Source: Timaviella sp038204505 (lineage in GTDB: Bacteria > Cyanobacteriota > Cyanobacteriia > Elainellales > Elainellaceae). From it: 9,367 nt of DNA. A program made the translations under genes and the position numbers. Below are positions 1 through 6,344 of this stretch, piece by piece; position 1 is the stretch's first letter, and every line of letters begins with the position of its first letter. A model generated the notes under the pieces. It saw nothing but the letters and a program-made list of their open reading frames with translations, made no database searches and was not told the DNA's origin. The stretch lies in the NCBI GenBank assembly GCA_038204505.1, contig JBBRCV010000225.1, forward strand, positions 1 through 9,367, in the 5' to 3' direction.

Positions 1-110
1 TGACGATGACTTTTCACGTCGGCTAAGATACCTGCTTTTGAAACTTGGCGCTTGAATCGACGCAATGCGGATTCAATCCCTTCGTTTTCACCTAAGACCA
101 CCTGGGTCAT
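1..110 (-). CDS. rpsU: 30S ribosomal protein S21 (bS21), N-terminal part, cut by left edge
   Basis: The first 36 codons are visible and the gene runs off the window. The protein begins MTQVVLGENEGIESALRRF and continues through KRQVSKAGILADVK, the highly recognisable start of cyanobacterial bS21, a small basic protein of the 30S subunit involved in initiation. The start is well supported: ATG at 110 (minus strand) is preceded by AAGGAG (119-124) with 8 nt spacing, an almost perfect Shine-Dalgarno sequence and the strongest in this window. It is transcribed away from murF, and the two share a 128-bp divergent intergenic region. The missing C-terminus, normally a short arginine/lysine-rich tail, lies outside the window. 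Confidence 0.93.
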   Translation of the reverse strand, partial: MTQVVLGENEGIESALRRFKRQVSKAGILADVKSHR

Positions 111-200
111 GCGTAACGCTCCTTCGTTTTATTTCCAAAAATCCAACAATTAACAAGCATATCTTAACCCGTTTGGTACTAATCAGGTTTTAACACGGAG

Positions 201-206
201 TATGAT
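201..206 (+). promoter_or_regulatory. possible -10 element upstream of murF
   Basis: TATGAT matches the -10 consensus TATAAT at five of six positions and would start a transcript near 213, giving a leader of about 26 nt before the murF ATG. No convincing -35 hexamer is seen 16-18 bp upstream, so this is only a candidate. It lies in the 128-bp divergent region shared with rpsU. Confidence 0.28.
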
Positions 207-238
207 TACATCTGTTCCTTTCCTCCCCTTAAATTTGC

Positions 239-1621
239 ATGTCTTTTCAGGTTTCTTTGGGTCAGTTGGTCGAACTTTTGGCGGCTACTCCTTTTCATCT
301 CTCTAATCATGAGCTGCGACCCCTTGCGGGTATCTCGAAGAGCACGCCCATTACCAGAATCACCACTGACAGCCGCAGTCTGCAAACAGGCGATTTATTT
401 GTTGCTCTACGGGGGGAAAAGTTTGATGGACATGGATTTGTAGAGCAAGCCATCGGGCAAGGGGCGATCGCGGCAATCACAGACTATCCTGTGGCTAGCA
501 CTGCTGAACTGCCCCTGCTGGTTGTTAAAGACACCTTAGAGGCATATCAGGCGATCGCCCACTGGTGGCGCAATCAGTTTAAGCATCCGGTGATTGCCGT
601 GACTGGCTCGGTGGGCAAAACTACGACTAAGGAGCTAATTGCCTCAGTTTTAGCGACTCAAGGCAAGGTGTTGAAGACTCAGGCGAACTACAACAACGAA
701 ATTGGAGTGCCTAAAACGCTGCTAGATCTGGGTGATCAGGACTACGCTGTGGTGGAAATGGGAATGCGGGCGGCGGGCGAAATTGCTCTACTGACCCGGA
801 TTGCACGCCCAGATATAGCGGTTATTACAAACGTGGGGACGGCTCACATTGGGCGCTTAGGCTCTGAACAGGCGATCGCCGATGCTAAGTGCGAGTTGCT
901 GGAAGAACTTTCAGAGGCAGGCATTGCCATTCTTAACCATGACAACTTGCGGTTGATTGCGACTGCGGCAAAGGTTTGGCAGGGCGAAGTATTAACCTAC
1001 GGCTTAGAAGGTGGCGATTTGCAGGGCGAACTTTTAAATGCCACAACGTTAAAGGTCGAGGGTCAAGTTTTGCCACTGCCCTTACCTGGTCGTCACAATG
1101 CTTTGAACTATTTAGCGGCGATCGCTGTTGCCAAGGTCTTAGGTATCGACTGGACTGCCCTCACTGCTGGCGTGGAGGTCACGTTGCCGCAAGGACGAGC
1201 GCGTCGGTATGAACTGCCTAACGACGTGCTGCTGCTAGATGAAACTTATAACGCGGGCTTAGAATCTATGATTGCGGCTCTGCACCTGCTGGCAGAAACG
1301 CCAGGAACTCGGCATATTGCAGTGCTCGGCACTATGAAGGAATTAGGTGAGCGATCGCCAGAGTTCCATGAACAAGTCGGTACGGTTGCTCGCCAATTAA
1401 ATCTCGATCGCCTGTTGATTTTGGCAGATAAGGCTGAAAGTGTGGCTTTAGCGGCAGGCGCTGCGCCATCGGTCGTGTCTGAGCAGTTTGCTAGCCATGC
1501 TGCTGTAGTGGAAAGATTAGTGCAGTTGGTACAACCGGGCGATCGCCTGTTGTTCAAAGCATCGCGCGCTGTAGGCTTAGATCAAGTTGTAGAGCAGTTT
1601 CGGGCTAGGGTGGAGCAATAA
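239..1621 (+). CDS. murF: UDP-N-acetylmuramoyl-tripeptide--D-alanyl-D-alanine ligase (MurF)
   Basis: Cytoplasmic ATP-dependent Mur ligase that adds D-Ala-D-Ala to the UDP-MurNAc-tripeptide, the last cytoplasmic step of peptidoglycan precursor synthesis. At 460 aa it has the usual length. An N-terminal UDP-substrate domain carries TTDSR (42-46). The central ATPase has the P-loop VTGSVGKTTT (121-130), then NYNNEIGVP (150-158), EMG (173-175) and NVGTAHIG (198-205). GRHNALN (284-290) and GRARR (319-323) lead into the C-terminal domain with DETYNAG (334-340), LGTMKELGE (363-371) and FKASRAVGLDQV (439-450). DETYNAG and the K-A-S-R motif are MurF versions rather than MurC/D/E. ATG 239 has no clear Shine-Dalgarno, but the protein starts where MurF homologues usually do. 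It carries six HIP1 octamers. It diverges from rpsU and converges on the next gene. Confidence 0.96.
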   Translation: MSFQVSLGQLVELLAATPFHLSNHELRPLAGISKSTPITRITTDSRSLQTGDLFVALRGEKFDGHGFVEQAIGQGAIAAITDYPVASTAELPLLVVKDTLEAYQAIAHWWRNQFKHPVIAVTGSVGKTTTKELIASVLATQGKVLKTQANYNNEIGVPKTLLDLGDQDYAVVEMGMRAAGEIALLTRIARPDIAVITNVGTAHIGRLGSEQAIADAKCELLEELSEAGIAILNHDNLRLIATAAKVWQGEVLTYGLEGGDLQGELLNATTLKVEGQVLPLPLPGRHNALNYLAAIAVAKVLGIDWTALTAGVEVTLPQGRARRYELPNDVLLLDETYNAGLESMIAALHLLAETPGTRHIAVLGTMKELGERSPEFHEQVGTVARQLNLDRLLILADKAESVALAAGAAPSVVSEQFASHAAVVERLVQLVQPGDRLLFKASRAVGLDQVVEQFRARVEQ

Positions 1622-1647
1622 AAAATCCCTGGCGGGAAGCCAAGGAT
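1620..1647 (-). terminator. rho-independent terminator for the minus-strand DUF3598-type gene
   Basis: Read on the minus strand, ATCCTTGGC, loop TTCCC and GCCAGGGAT form a 9-bp stem with one mismatch (1625-1647), followed at once by a run of six T (1620-1625). It lies about 90 bp beyond the stop of the minus-strand gene ending at 1740. The T-run overlaps the murF stop codon, so the structure sits exactly between two convergent genes. On the plus strand the same hairpin lacks a T-tract and would stop murF transcripts less well. Confidence 0.6.
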
Positions 1648-1739
1648 GAAATAGGGTGCATCTACCACTCCACTATCCGTACTGACTCTTACCTAATCAG
1701 GAAGAATCTGAACAGAGTATTTTGCTTGCTGTGGTTTCT

Positions 1740-2576
1740 CTAAACAATCCGCCTTTCGGTCACTAGCGTTAAACTGTTCCAACCGCCCTGAGCATCGTAG
1801 CTGCGAATCATGCGCTGGCGAAGATTGGGGTTAATCAACCAACCTGCTTCTAAAAAGAACGGCTGACCTTTAGGAAGCGTTAGCGGCGTATTAGAAGATG
1901 CTCCATCGGGAAGCAGCAGGACTTGAATGGGGAATTTACCTTGGTCAAATAACAGCGTTGAGCCGTTAATTTGGGCGCTAGAAGAGAACTCTAGATTAGG
2001 CAAGGTGAGATGTTGATGCAGGCAATCGCCCTCCCGTTTTACTGAAAGCGCTGTGGCACACTGGGTCGATCGCCAGTTGAGATCAATCGTCACGGATTCC
2101 CCTTGCCACTGACCGATTAATTGTTCTACTGTCAGAAGTGGGCGATCGCTAGGTTGTCTCCCTTGAAGATGCTCCCGAATCAGCGTTAACTTAGAGAGCT
2201 GACGGTCTTCATTAAAGATTTGAACTAGGCGGAGTCGATGTTCGCCCCAAATAAATCCGAGTTCGGCTCCAAATTCCGTTGAAGGCGCAAGCTGAATCGA
2301 GCCTTGCGAAAATGCGCCTCCTTCAAATAGCAAAATGCCACGACCTAGCGATCGATACTCCAAAACCTGATGTTGCGTCACCTCGGCTCTATCCATCGAA
2401 AAGCGATCGACAGTTTGACGCACCAGTTTGTTGTCATCTAAGCCTTCCAAGGTCACCAAAGTCGGCGTGTCTGTCTGGATTTCGCCATTGACAGAGAGGC
2501 TCGTGAAAGATCCTTCCCAAGCGCCTAAATTGCAAAGCAGGTTACCCCATTGGGAGGTTGAGCCGGATTGTGTCAT
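1740..2576 (-). CDS. DUF3598-type conserved cyanobacterial protein, two-lobed
   Basis: A 278-residue soluble protein that I recognise as a DUF3598-type protein, found mainly in cyanobacteria and phototrophs. The opening QWGNLLCNLGAWEGSFTSLS and the DTPTLVTLEGLDDNKLVRQT stretch are typical. I am not aware of an established biochemical role. No signal peptide or membrane segment is seen, so it is probably cytoplasmic. Two lobes are visible. W-E-G (20-22) recurs as W-Q-G (157-159), and each lobe ends similarly: RLVQIFNEDRQLSKLTLIRE (116-135) against RMIRSYDAQGGWNSLTLVTE (255-274). This suggests an internal duplication of a small beta-barrel, and a lipocalin or fatty-acid-binding-like fold is an inference. 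ATG 2576 is preferred over an in-frame TTG two codons upstream (2582). No clear Shine-Dalgarno is present. The gene stands alone and converges on murF. Confidence 0.8.
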   Translation of the reverse strand: MTQSGSTSQWGNLLCNLGAWEGSFTSLSVNGEIQTDTPTLVTLEGLDDNKLVRQTVDRFSMDRAEVTQHQVLEYRSLGRGILLFEGGAFSQGSIQLAPSTEFGAELGFIWGEHRLRLVQIFNEDRQLSKLTLIREHLQGRQPSDRPLLTVEQLIGQWQGESVTIDLNWRSTQCATALSVKREGDCLHQHLTLPNLEFSSSAQINGSTLLFDQGKFPIQVLLLPDGASSNTPLTLPKGQPFFLEAGWLINPNLRQRMIRSYDAQGGWNSLTLVTERRIV

Positions 2577-2805
2577 CTGCAAAACTGGATTTTATTGCAA
2601 CTCTTTTAGTATCAAACAAATAAATTCAGTCTTGATGCTTTTTCATAATTAATAATTTATCTTCCCGTAATGATACTTAACAGTGAAAAACGTTCATGTA
2701 ACTTCAACGACTCCGTATATTCTTGGGATGGTTGAATGCTCATAATGATTTTGCTGTACAAGTCATTAATATAGGCTCTCAGAACATTAGCCTTCGCCGT
2801 AAATC

Positions 2806-2828
2806 AGTAGAATCTCTACTTTAAGTAG
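2806..2828 (+). promoter_or_regulatory. overlapping inverted repeats (three alternating arms)
   Basis: AGTAGA (2806-2811) can pair with TCTACT (2815-2820). The same central arm, extended as CTACTT (2816-2821), can instead pair with AAGTAG (2823-2828) around a single central T. The two pairings are mutually exclusive. As DNA, this looks like an operator with repeated AGTAG half-sites; as RNA the loops of 3 and 1 nt are tight, so a DNA site is more likely. It lies just upstream of the possible rlpA promoter. Confidence 0.35.
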
Positions 2829-2830
2829 CC

Positions 2831-2859
2831 TGTACAAATTTACACTCTTTCATTAAGAT
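2831..2859 (+). promoter_or_regulatory. possible rlpA promoter overlapped by a TGTA-N6-TACA palindrome
   Basis: TGTACA (2831-2836) and TAAGAT (2854-2859) are separated by 17 bp, and each matches four of six bases of the sigma-70-type -35 and -10 consensus. Transcription would start near 2866. The -35 hexamer is part of the palindrome TGTA-CAAATT-TACA (2831-2844), so a regulator binding there would compete with polymerase. If this promoter is real, the TTG at 2866 would be almost leaderless and the ATG at 2935 becomes the more natural rlpA start. Confidence 0.3.
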
Positions 2860-2865
2860 TATTTT

Positions 2866-4047
2866 TTGTGCTTAAGATTAACCCACATTAAGAAACGTTA
2901 CAAAAACAGCATTTTTTCAGGCAAATTTCAACCTATGTACTTTCTAGGCTTCTTAGGGATGGTTGCATCCATCGGTAGTTTTCTGTCTTTTGTAAGTTCT
3001 CCTATTAGGGTTGGAAACTTGCCTCAGCACCTCTCTAAAGAGAGTTCCGTCACCCAAAATGATTCTCTGGCGATCGCTTCACGTCCTTTCCATTCAACAA
3101 AGTTTGCAACCCTGACAAAGCTTCCACGATTTGCGGGTAAGCGCTATATTTTGAACGCCTTGCCTCAAATAGGGTTCACCCCACGAGACGGATGGCAAAC
3201 CCTATTAGAAGAATTTACCCGTCCCCAGCTTGCGGTTCAGTCAATGGGGCAAAAGTTTCAGGTACAGGTTAAGGGGCAGGTTGTTGCAGAGGTTACTTCT
3301 CAAGACCAAGCCGATCTGATGGTTTGGCAATTGCAGCAGATGGCTCTAGACCCAGACTTTGACCCTAACAGCTTGCATCCTGGACTCAGCTTGCGTCCTG
3401 GAATGATCGATGCAGCGCCTGTGGGCAAAGTTGAGAATGAGGTTTTGTTTTGGCTCGATCGCCCCCTAACGTCTCAAATACAGGCGCTTCAAAGACAGGG
3501 AAACGATGAGCTAACGGCGATCGCTTGGGTCAACAATCTTCGTGCTGCTCTGGATGTCCCTAAGTTATCACTGGCAGAGGCTCAAAGCCAAATGCACGAC
3601 TTGGTTCCCACTGGGCAACACCTGAAGGGAACAGCCTCTTGGTATGGACCCTATTTCCACGGTCGCCAAACTGCCACAGGCGAGATTTTTGACCAAAACG
3701 AGCTGACGGCGGCACATCCCTCTCTGCCGTTTGGCACTTATCTAAAAGTGACGAACTTACTAACGGGGAAGCGGGTCATTGTGCGAGTTAATGATCGGGG
3801 TCCCTATTGGGGCGATCGCTCTCTCGACCTTTCCCGGCAGGCAGCGCTTTGTTTAAACGGTGAATCGAGAGGCGTTATGCCCTATGAGGCAATTGTTATG
3901 CGATCGATTCAAAGACTGAGAAGCGTTGCTGCTGCTCCTCAGTCACAGCGCACTAGTCAAAAAGTGGTTAGTCAAAGACTGGCAGGTCAAAAATTAGCTA
4001 GGCTAATACAGCCCGTTTCTACGCAGTCTGAGCAGTCTGGACAGTAA
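2866..4047 (+). CDS. rlpA: RlpA-like septal ring lytic transglycosylase, double-psi beta-barrel
   Basis: Exported peptidoglycan-cleaving enzyme; RlpA proteins cut glycan strands lacking stem peptides, often at the septum. The double-psi beta-barrel spans about 255-346, with GTASWYGPYFHGRQTATGE (255-273), LTAAHPSLPFGTYLKVTN (280-297) and VRVNDRGPYWGDRSLDLS (306-323), including the N-D-R-G-P core with the family's conserved Asp. The half before it (about 90-250, with WVNNLRAALD at 221-230) is typical of cyanobacterial RlpA. A hydrophobic segment (about 25-45) is a signal peptide or anchor; it has no lipobox cysteine, unlike E. coli RlpA, and there is no SPOR domain. The start is uncertain. TTG 2866 (393 aa) gives a lysine-rich n-region before the hydrophobic segment, while ATG 2935 (370 aa) gives almost none but suits the possible promoter. 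Neither has a good Shine-Dalgarno. The 3' end overlaps the convergent regulator gene by 29 bp. Confidence 0.9.
   Translation: MCLRLTHIKKRYKNSIFSGKFQPMYFLGFLGMVASIGSFLSFVSSPIRVGNLPQHLSKESSVTQNDSLAIASRPFHSTKFATLTKLPRFAGKRYILNALPQIGFTPRDGWQTLLEEFTRPQLAVQSMGQKFQVQVKGQVVAEVTSQDQADLMVWQLQQMALDPDFDPNSLHPGLSLRPGMIDAAPVGKVENEVLFWLDRPLTSQIQALQRQGNDELTAIAWVNNLRAALDVPKLSLAEAQSQMHDLVPTGQHLKGTASWYGPYFHGRQTATGEIFDQNELTAAHPSLPFGTYLKVTNLLTGKRVIVRVNDRGPYWGDRSLDLSRQAALCLNGESRGVMPYEAIVMRSIQRLRSVAAAPQSQRTSQKVVSQRLAGQKLARLIQPVSTQSEQSGQ
3955..3999 (+). repeat. three in-frame 15-bp repeats in the rlpA tail
   Basis: Three consecutive 15-nt units encode SQKVV, SQRLA and GQKLA (residues 364-378), each beginning with a G-T-C-A-A-rich core (AGTCAAA, AGTCAAA, GGTCAAA). 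They lie after the catalytic barrel in a basic, low-complexity C-terminal tail rich in Gln, Ser and Arg. The repeat preserves the reading frame, so copy-number change would be tolerated. Confidence 0.55.
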
Positions 4048-4657
4048 GAATAATGTGCCGATTTCCGTCCATTTTCATCCAGCCTGCTTCTTGAAGCTGA
4101 CTCAGAAGGCGGGTGACTGTGACGCGGGTAGTTCCAATGGTGCTGGCAATTTGTTGATGAGTGAGGCGGACACTGAGCCGGGTGCCGTCAGCAACAGGCT
4201 GTCCCAACTCTTGACCTAAGAGCAACAGCAGATGGCGCAACCGATCTTCTACTCGGCGATAGCCCGTCACGGTCAAGATTGCTTCAGCTTGCTGCAATCG
4301 ACGCACCAAGTGACGAAAAATTCCCTGCGCCAACATCGGGGACTGGACAACTTCTGATAGGCGTAATCGCATCAAATCGACATCAGTCAAAGCGCTGGCT
4401 TGGTAGGGGTACACCAGCGTTAGGGGCAACCCGAACGGCATTGAAGGACACACCAATCCCAGCAGCGCTTCATCACCATTATCGTAAAGCGTACCTAGCT
4501 GCACAACGCCTCGGCAAACCACCCAAATTTCATCGGGTAAGAGGCGAATGGTTTGACCGCTGCGAAAATGTTGTAGCGTCCGACCTTGATAAAGTCTTTC
4601 TAAAAGCTGACGCAGATCAGGGTTGGGTGCAGATTCGAGGGCGTAAGCGTAGGTCAT
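4019..4657 (-). CDS. Crp/Fnr-family transcriptional regulator, NtcA-like
   Basis: A 212-residue DNA-binding regulator of the Crp/Fnr superfamily. An N-terminal cupin-like effector domain (about 25-115) is followed by the dimer helix (about 110-140) and a winged helix-turn-helix (about 165-205). The helix-turn-helix includes LTHQQIASTIG (165-175) and the recognition helix TTRVTVTRLL (176-185), nearly identical to STRVTVTRLL of NtcA, the cyanobacterial global nitrogen regulator. The rest differs from NtcA, so I read it as a paralogue. The effector domain lacks the Arg-Ser phosphate-cassette signature of cAMP-binding Crp, so cAMP is an unlikely ligand. ATG 4657 is the natural start; its Shine-Dalgarno is weak. 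It follows trpE on the same strand after 139 bp and overlaps the rlpA 3' end by 29 bp. Unlike its larger neighbours it contains no HIP1 octamer. The regulated genes are unknown. Confidence 0.88.
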   Translation of the reverse strand: MTYAYALESAPNPDLRQLLERLYQGRTLQHFRSGQTIRLLPDEIWVVCRGVVQLGTLYDNGDEALLGLVCPSMPFGLPLTLVYPYQASALTDVDLMRLRLSEVVQSPMLAQGIFRHLVRRLQQAEAILTVTGYRRVEDRLRHLLLLLGQELGQPVADGTRLSVRLTHQQIASTIGTTRVTVTRLLSQLQEAGWMKMDGNRHIILTVQTAQTA

Positions 4658-4690
4658 GATGTTTTCGGATGCTCGTGGCTGTTGTCGAAT

Positions 4691-4733
4691 AGCTTAAACG
4701 CCCGACCTAAAGAGAAGGTAATTGAACGGTTAC
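4691..4733 (-). promoter_or_regulatory. candidate promoter with NtcA-like palindrome upstream of the regulator gene
   Basis: On the minus strand, GTAACCGTTCAATTAC (4718-4733) has perfect arms GTAA and TTAC. After 21 nt it is followed by TAAGCT (4691-4696), which fits the TAN3T -10 used at NtcA-activated promoters. The start point would be near 4684, leaving a leader of about 26 nt before ATG 4657. The distance from palindrome to -10 is that of class II NtcA promoters. However, the spacing between GTA and TAC is 10 bp, not the 8 bp of the NtcA consensus, so binding by NtcA itself is doubtful. Binding by the encoded paralogue (autoregulation) is an inference. Confidence 0.4.
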
Positions 4734-4796
4734 GGAAGAGTAATCAATCGGTTCAGAGAAGATTAAGATCAAAGGCATACGTGGCTATGGCTCGAC

Positions 4797-6344
4797 CTAT
4801 TCTAGAGAACGATCGAGGCAATGTATGGCTTCTAGCATTCCTCTTGCCTTGTTCAAAGTTTCTTCGTATTCGCGCTCTGGTTCAGAATCGGCAACTAGTC
4901 CGGCTCCAGCTTGCACAATAACGGTGTGTTTACCGTCGGGTTGGCTGCGAACTACCATGGTGCGAATGGCGATCGCCGTGTTCAGTTGTCCCTCAAAATC
5001 GTAATAGCCGTAGGCTCCAGAATATACACCTCGCCGACAGGGTTCCAAGTCGTGAATAATCTCCATTGCCCGAATCTTGGGCGCGCCGCTGACTGTTCCA
5101 GCCGGAAAGCAGGCTTTCAACAGTTCCCAAGCCGTTTTGTCGGGGGCAAGTTGACCCACTACGTTGCTGACAATGTGCATGACGTGAGAATAACGCTCAA
5201 TCGACATCAGCTCGTCTACAGTGACAGTGCCGTTGATGCAGACTCGCCCCAAATCGTTGCGCCCCAGGTCAACCAACATGACATGTTCGGCAATTTCCTT
5301 GGGATCTTGCAGCAGATCTTCGGCATAAGCAGCATCTGCACTGGGAGTTTTGCCACGCGGACGAGTTCCGGCGATCGGTCGGACAGTGGCAACCATGGGC
5401 AGGTTGGGTTCTAGAGGGCGATCGGCTTTAACCATTACTTCGGGGCTAGAGCCAATGATCTGCCAATCTTGAAAGTTGAAATATGCCATGTACGGCGAAG
5501 GATTGATCAATCGCAAAGAGCGATATAACGCAAACGGATCGCCGCTGTATTCTGCTGAAAGCTGTTGAGAAGCAACCACCTGAAAAATATCTCCTGCCCG
5601 AATATGAGCCTTTGCCCGTTCTACATTGGCGCAGTATTCGTCCTTGGTAAAGTTGCTGGTATACGAAATCTGATGCTGATCTGGTTTTCCTCCCGGCGGT
5701 GTCCACTTCAACACCGTATCTCGCCTGGATAGGGGCAACTGCAATTTATCCAGCATCTGCGTCACTTGCTGACACGCCCGTTGATAAGCCTGCTCTAAAT
5801 CGGTTTGGGGATCGCGGAGATCGGCATAGGCGATCGCCCAAATCTTTCGCTGTACCTGGTCAAAGATCAGCAAGTGATCAATTTGCATCCACAAGCCATC
5901 AGGCAAATCTTGCTCATCGGTTGTATACACAGGTACTCGTGGCTCAATCCACTGAATCAGCTCATAGCCCCAAAAGCCAAACAGTCCCCCAATTCCCGGC
6001 GGCAACTGGGGCAGCGTCACGGGTTGGTAAGACTGAAGGCAGGTTGTCAACGCCACAAACGGATCGCCTTCAAAAACCTGCACTGAGCCATCTCGGTGGG
6101 TCTGCGTTGTTTTGTTGCCCCGTGCCTCTAAGACCCACACCGGATCGCAACCTAAAAAGCTGTAGCGTCCTAGCTTTTCGCCGCCTTCAATAGACTCCAG
6201 CAAAAAACTGTAGGGCTGTCCGGCACAAACCTTGTACCAGGCAGACACAGGGGTATCCAAATCGGCAACCCACTCCTGGTAAACCGGAACAAAGTTTCCT
6301 TGCTGCACCAACGCTGAAAACTGTGCAAAATCTGGAGAAGCCAT
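4797..6344 (-). CDS. trpE: anthranilate synthase component I (TrpE)
   Basis: Large subunit of anthranilate synthase, converting chorismate and ammonia (or glutamine, with the TrpG subunit) to anthranilate, the first committed step of tryptophan synthesis in the cytoplasm. At 515 aa it is full length. The N-terminal domain carries the tryptophan-feedback motif LLES (48-51). The chorismate-binding domain (about 230-510) has PIAGTRPRG (323-331), DLGRNDLGRV (359-368), TVSGAPK (417-423) and QAGAGLVADSEPEREYEET (478-496) with the Mg-binding glutamates. Ala325 in PIAGT marks TrpE rather than PabB, which usually has Lys there. There is no fused glutamine amidotransferase domain, so TrpG must be encoded elsewhere. 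ATG 6344 is preceded by AGGGG with about 6 nt spacing. In Synechocystis the neighbour of trpE is psaD (slr0737-slr0738, from memory); no psaD is present here. Confidence 0.96.
   Translation of the reverse strand: MASPDFAQFSALVQQGNFVPVYQEWVADLDTPVSAWYKVCAGQPYSFLLESIEGGEKLGRYSFLGCDPVWVLEARGNKTTQTHRDGSVQVFEGDPFVALTTCLQSYQPVTLPQLPPGIGGLFGFWGYELIQWIEPRVPVYTTDEQDLPDGLWMQIDHLLIFDQVQRKIWAIAYADLRDPQTDLEQAYQRACQQVTQMLDKLQLPLSRRDTVLKWTPPGGKPDQHQISYTSNFTKDEYCANVERAKAHIRAGDIFQVVASQQLSAEYSGDPFALYRSLRLINPSPYMAYFNFQDWQIIGSSPEVMVKADRPLEPNLPMVATVRPIAGTRPRGKTPSADAAYAEDLLQDPKEIAEHVMLVDLGRNDLGRVCINGTVTVDELMSIERYSHVMHIVSNVVGQLAPDKTAWELLKACFPAGTVSGAPKIRAMEIIHDLEPCRRGVYSGAYGYYDFEGQLNTAIAIRTMVVRSQPDGKHTVIVQAGAGLVADSEPEREYEETLNKARGMLEAIHCLDRSLE

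Larger units (their letters stand above)
2577..2865. other. divergent intergenic region between the DUF3598-type gene and rlpA
   Basis: An AT-rich stretch of 289 bp with no supportable gene. It must hold the promoters of both flanking genes. Visible structure is concentrated at the rlpA end: three alternating complementary arms at 2806-2828 and a TGTA-N6-TACA palindrome at 2831-2844. A second TGTACA lies at 2755-2760, and the 9-mer CTGTACAA plus purine occurs at both places, 76 bp apart. Confidence 0.7.

Noticed and set aside
2831..2844. NtcA or LexA binding site before rlpA
   Set aside because: GTA and TAC are separated by 6 bp rather than 8, and the sequence does not match the cyanobacterial LexA pattern as I know it.
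4279..4659. 126-codon plus-strand open frame opposite the regulator gene
   Set aside because: It is antisense to a well-supported Crp/Fnr gene, lacks family features and reads as out-of-frame shadow sequence.
4911..5414. 167-codon plus-strand open frame inside trpE
   Set aside because: It is antisense to a clearly intact trpE, with composition typical of a shadow frame.
5699..6193. 164-codon plus-strand open frame inside trpE
   Set aside because: Antisense to trpE codons, Ser/Pro/Ala-rich shadow translation with no ribosome binding site worth noting.
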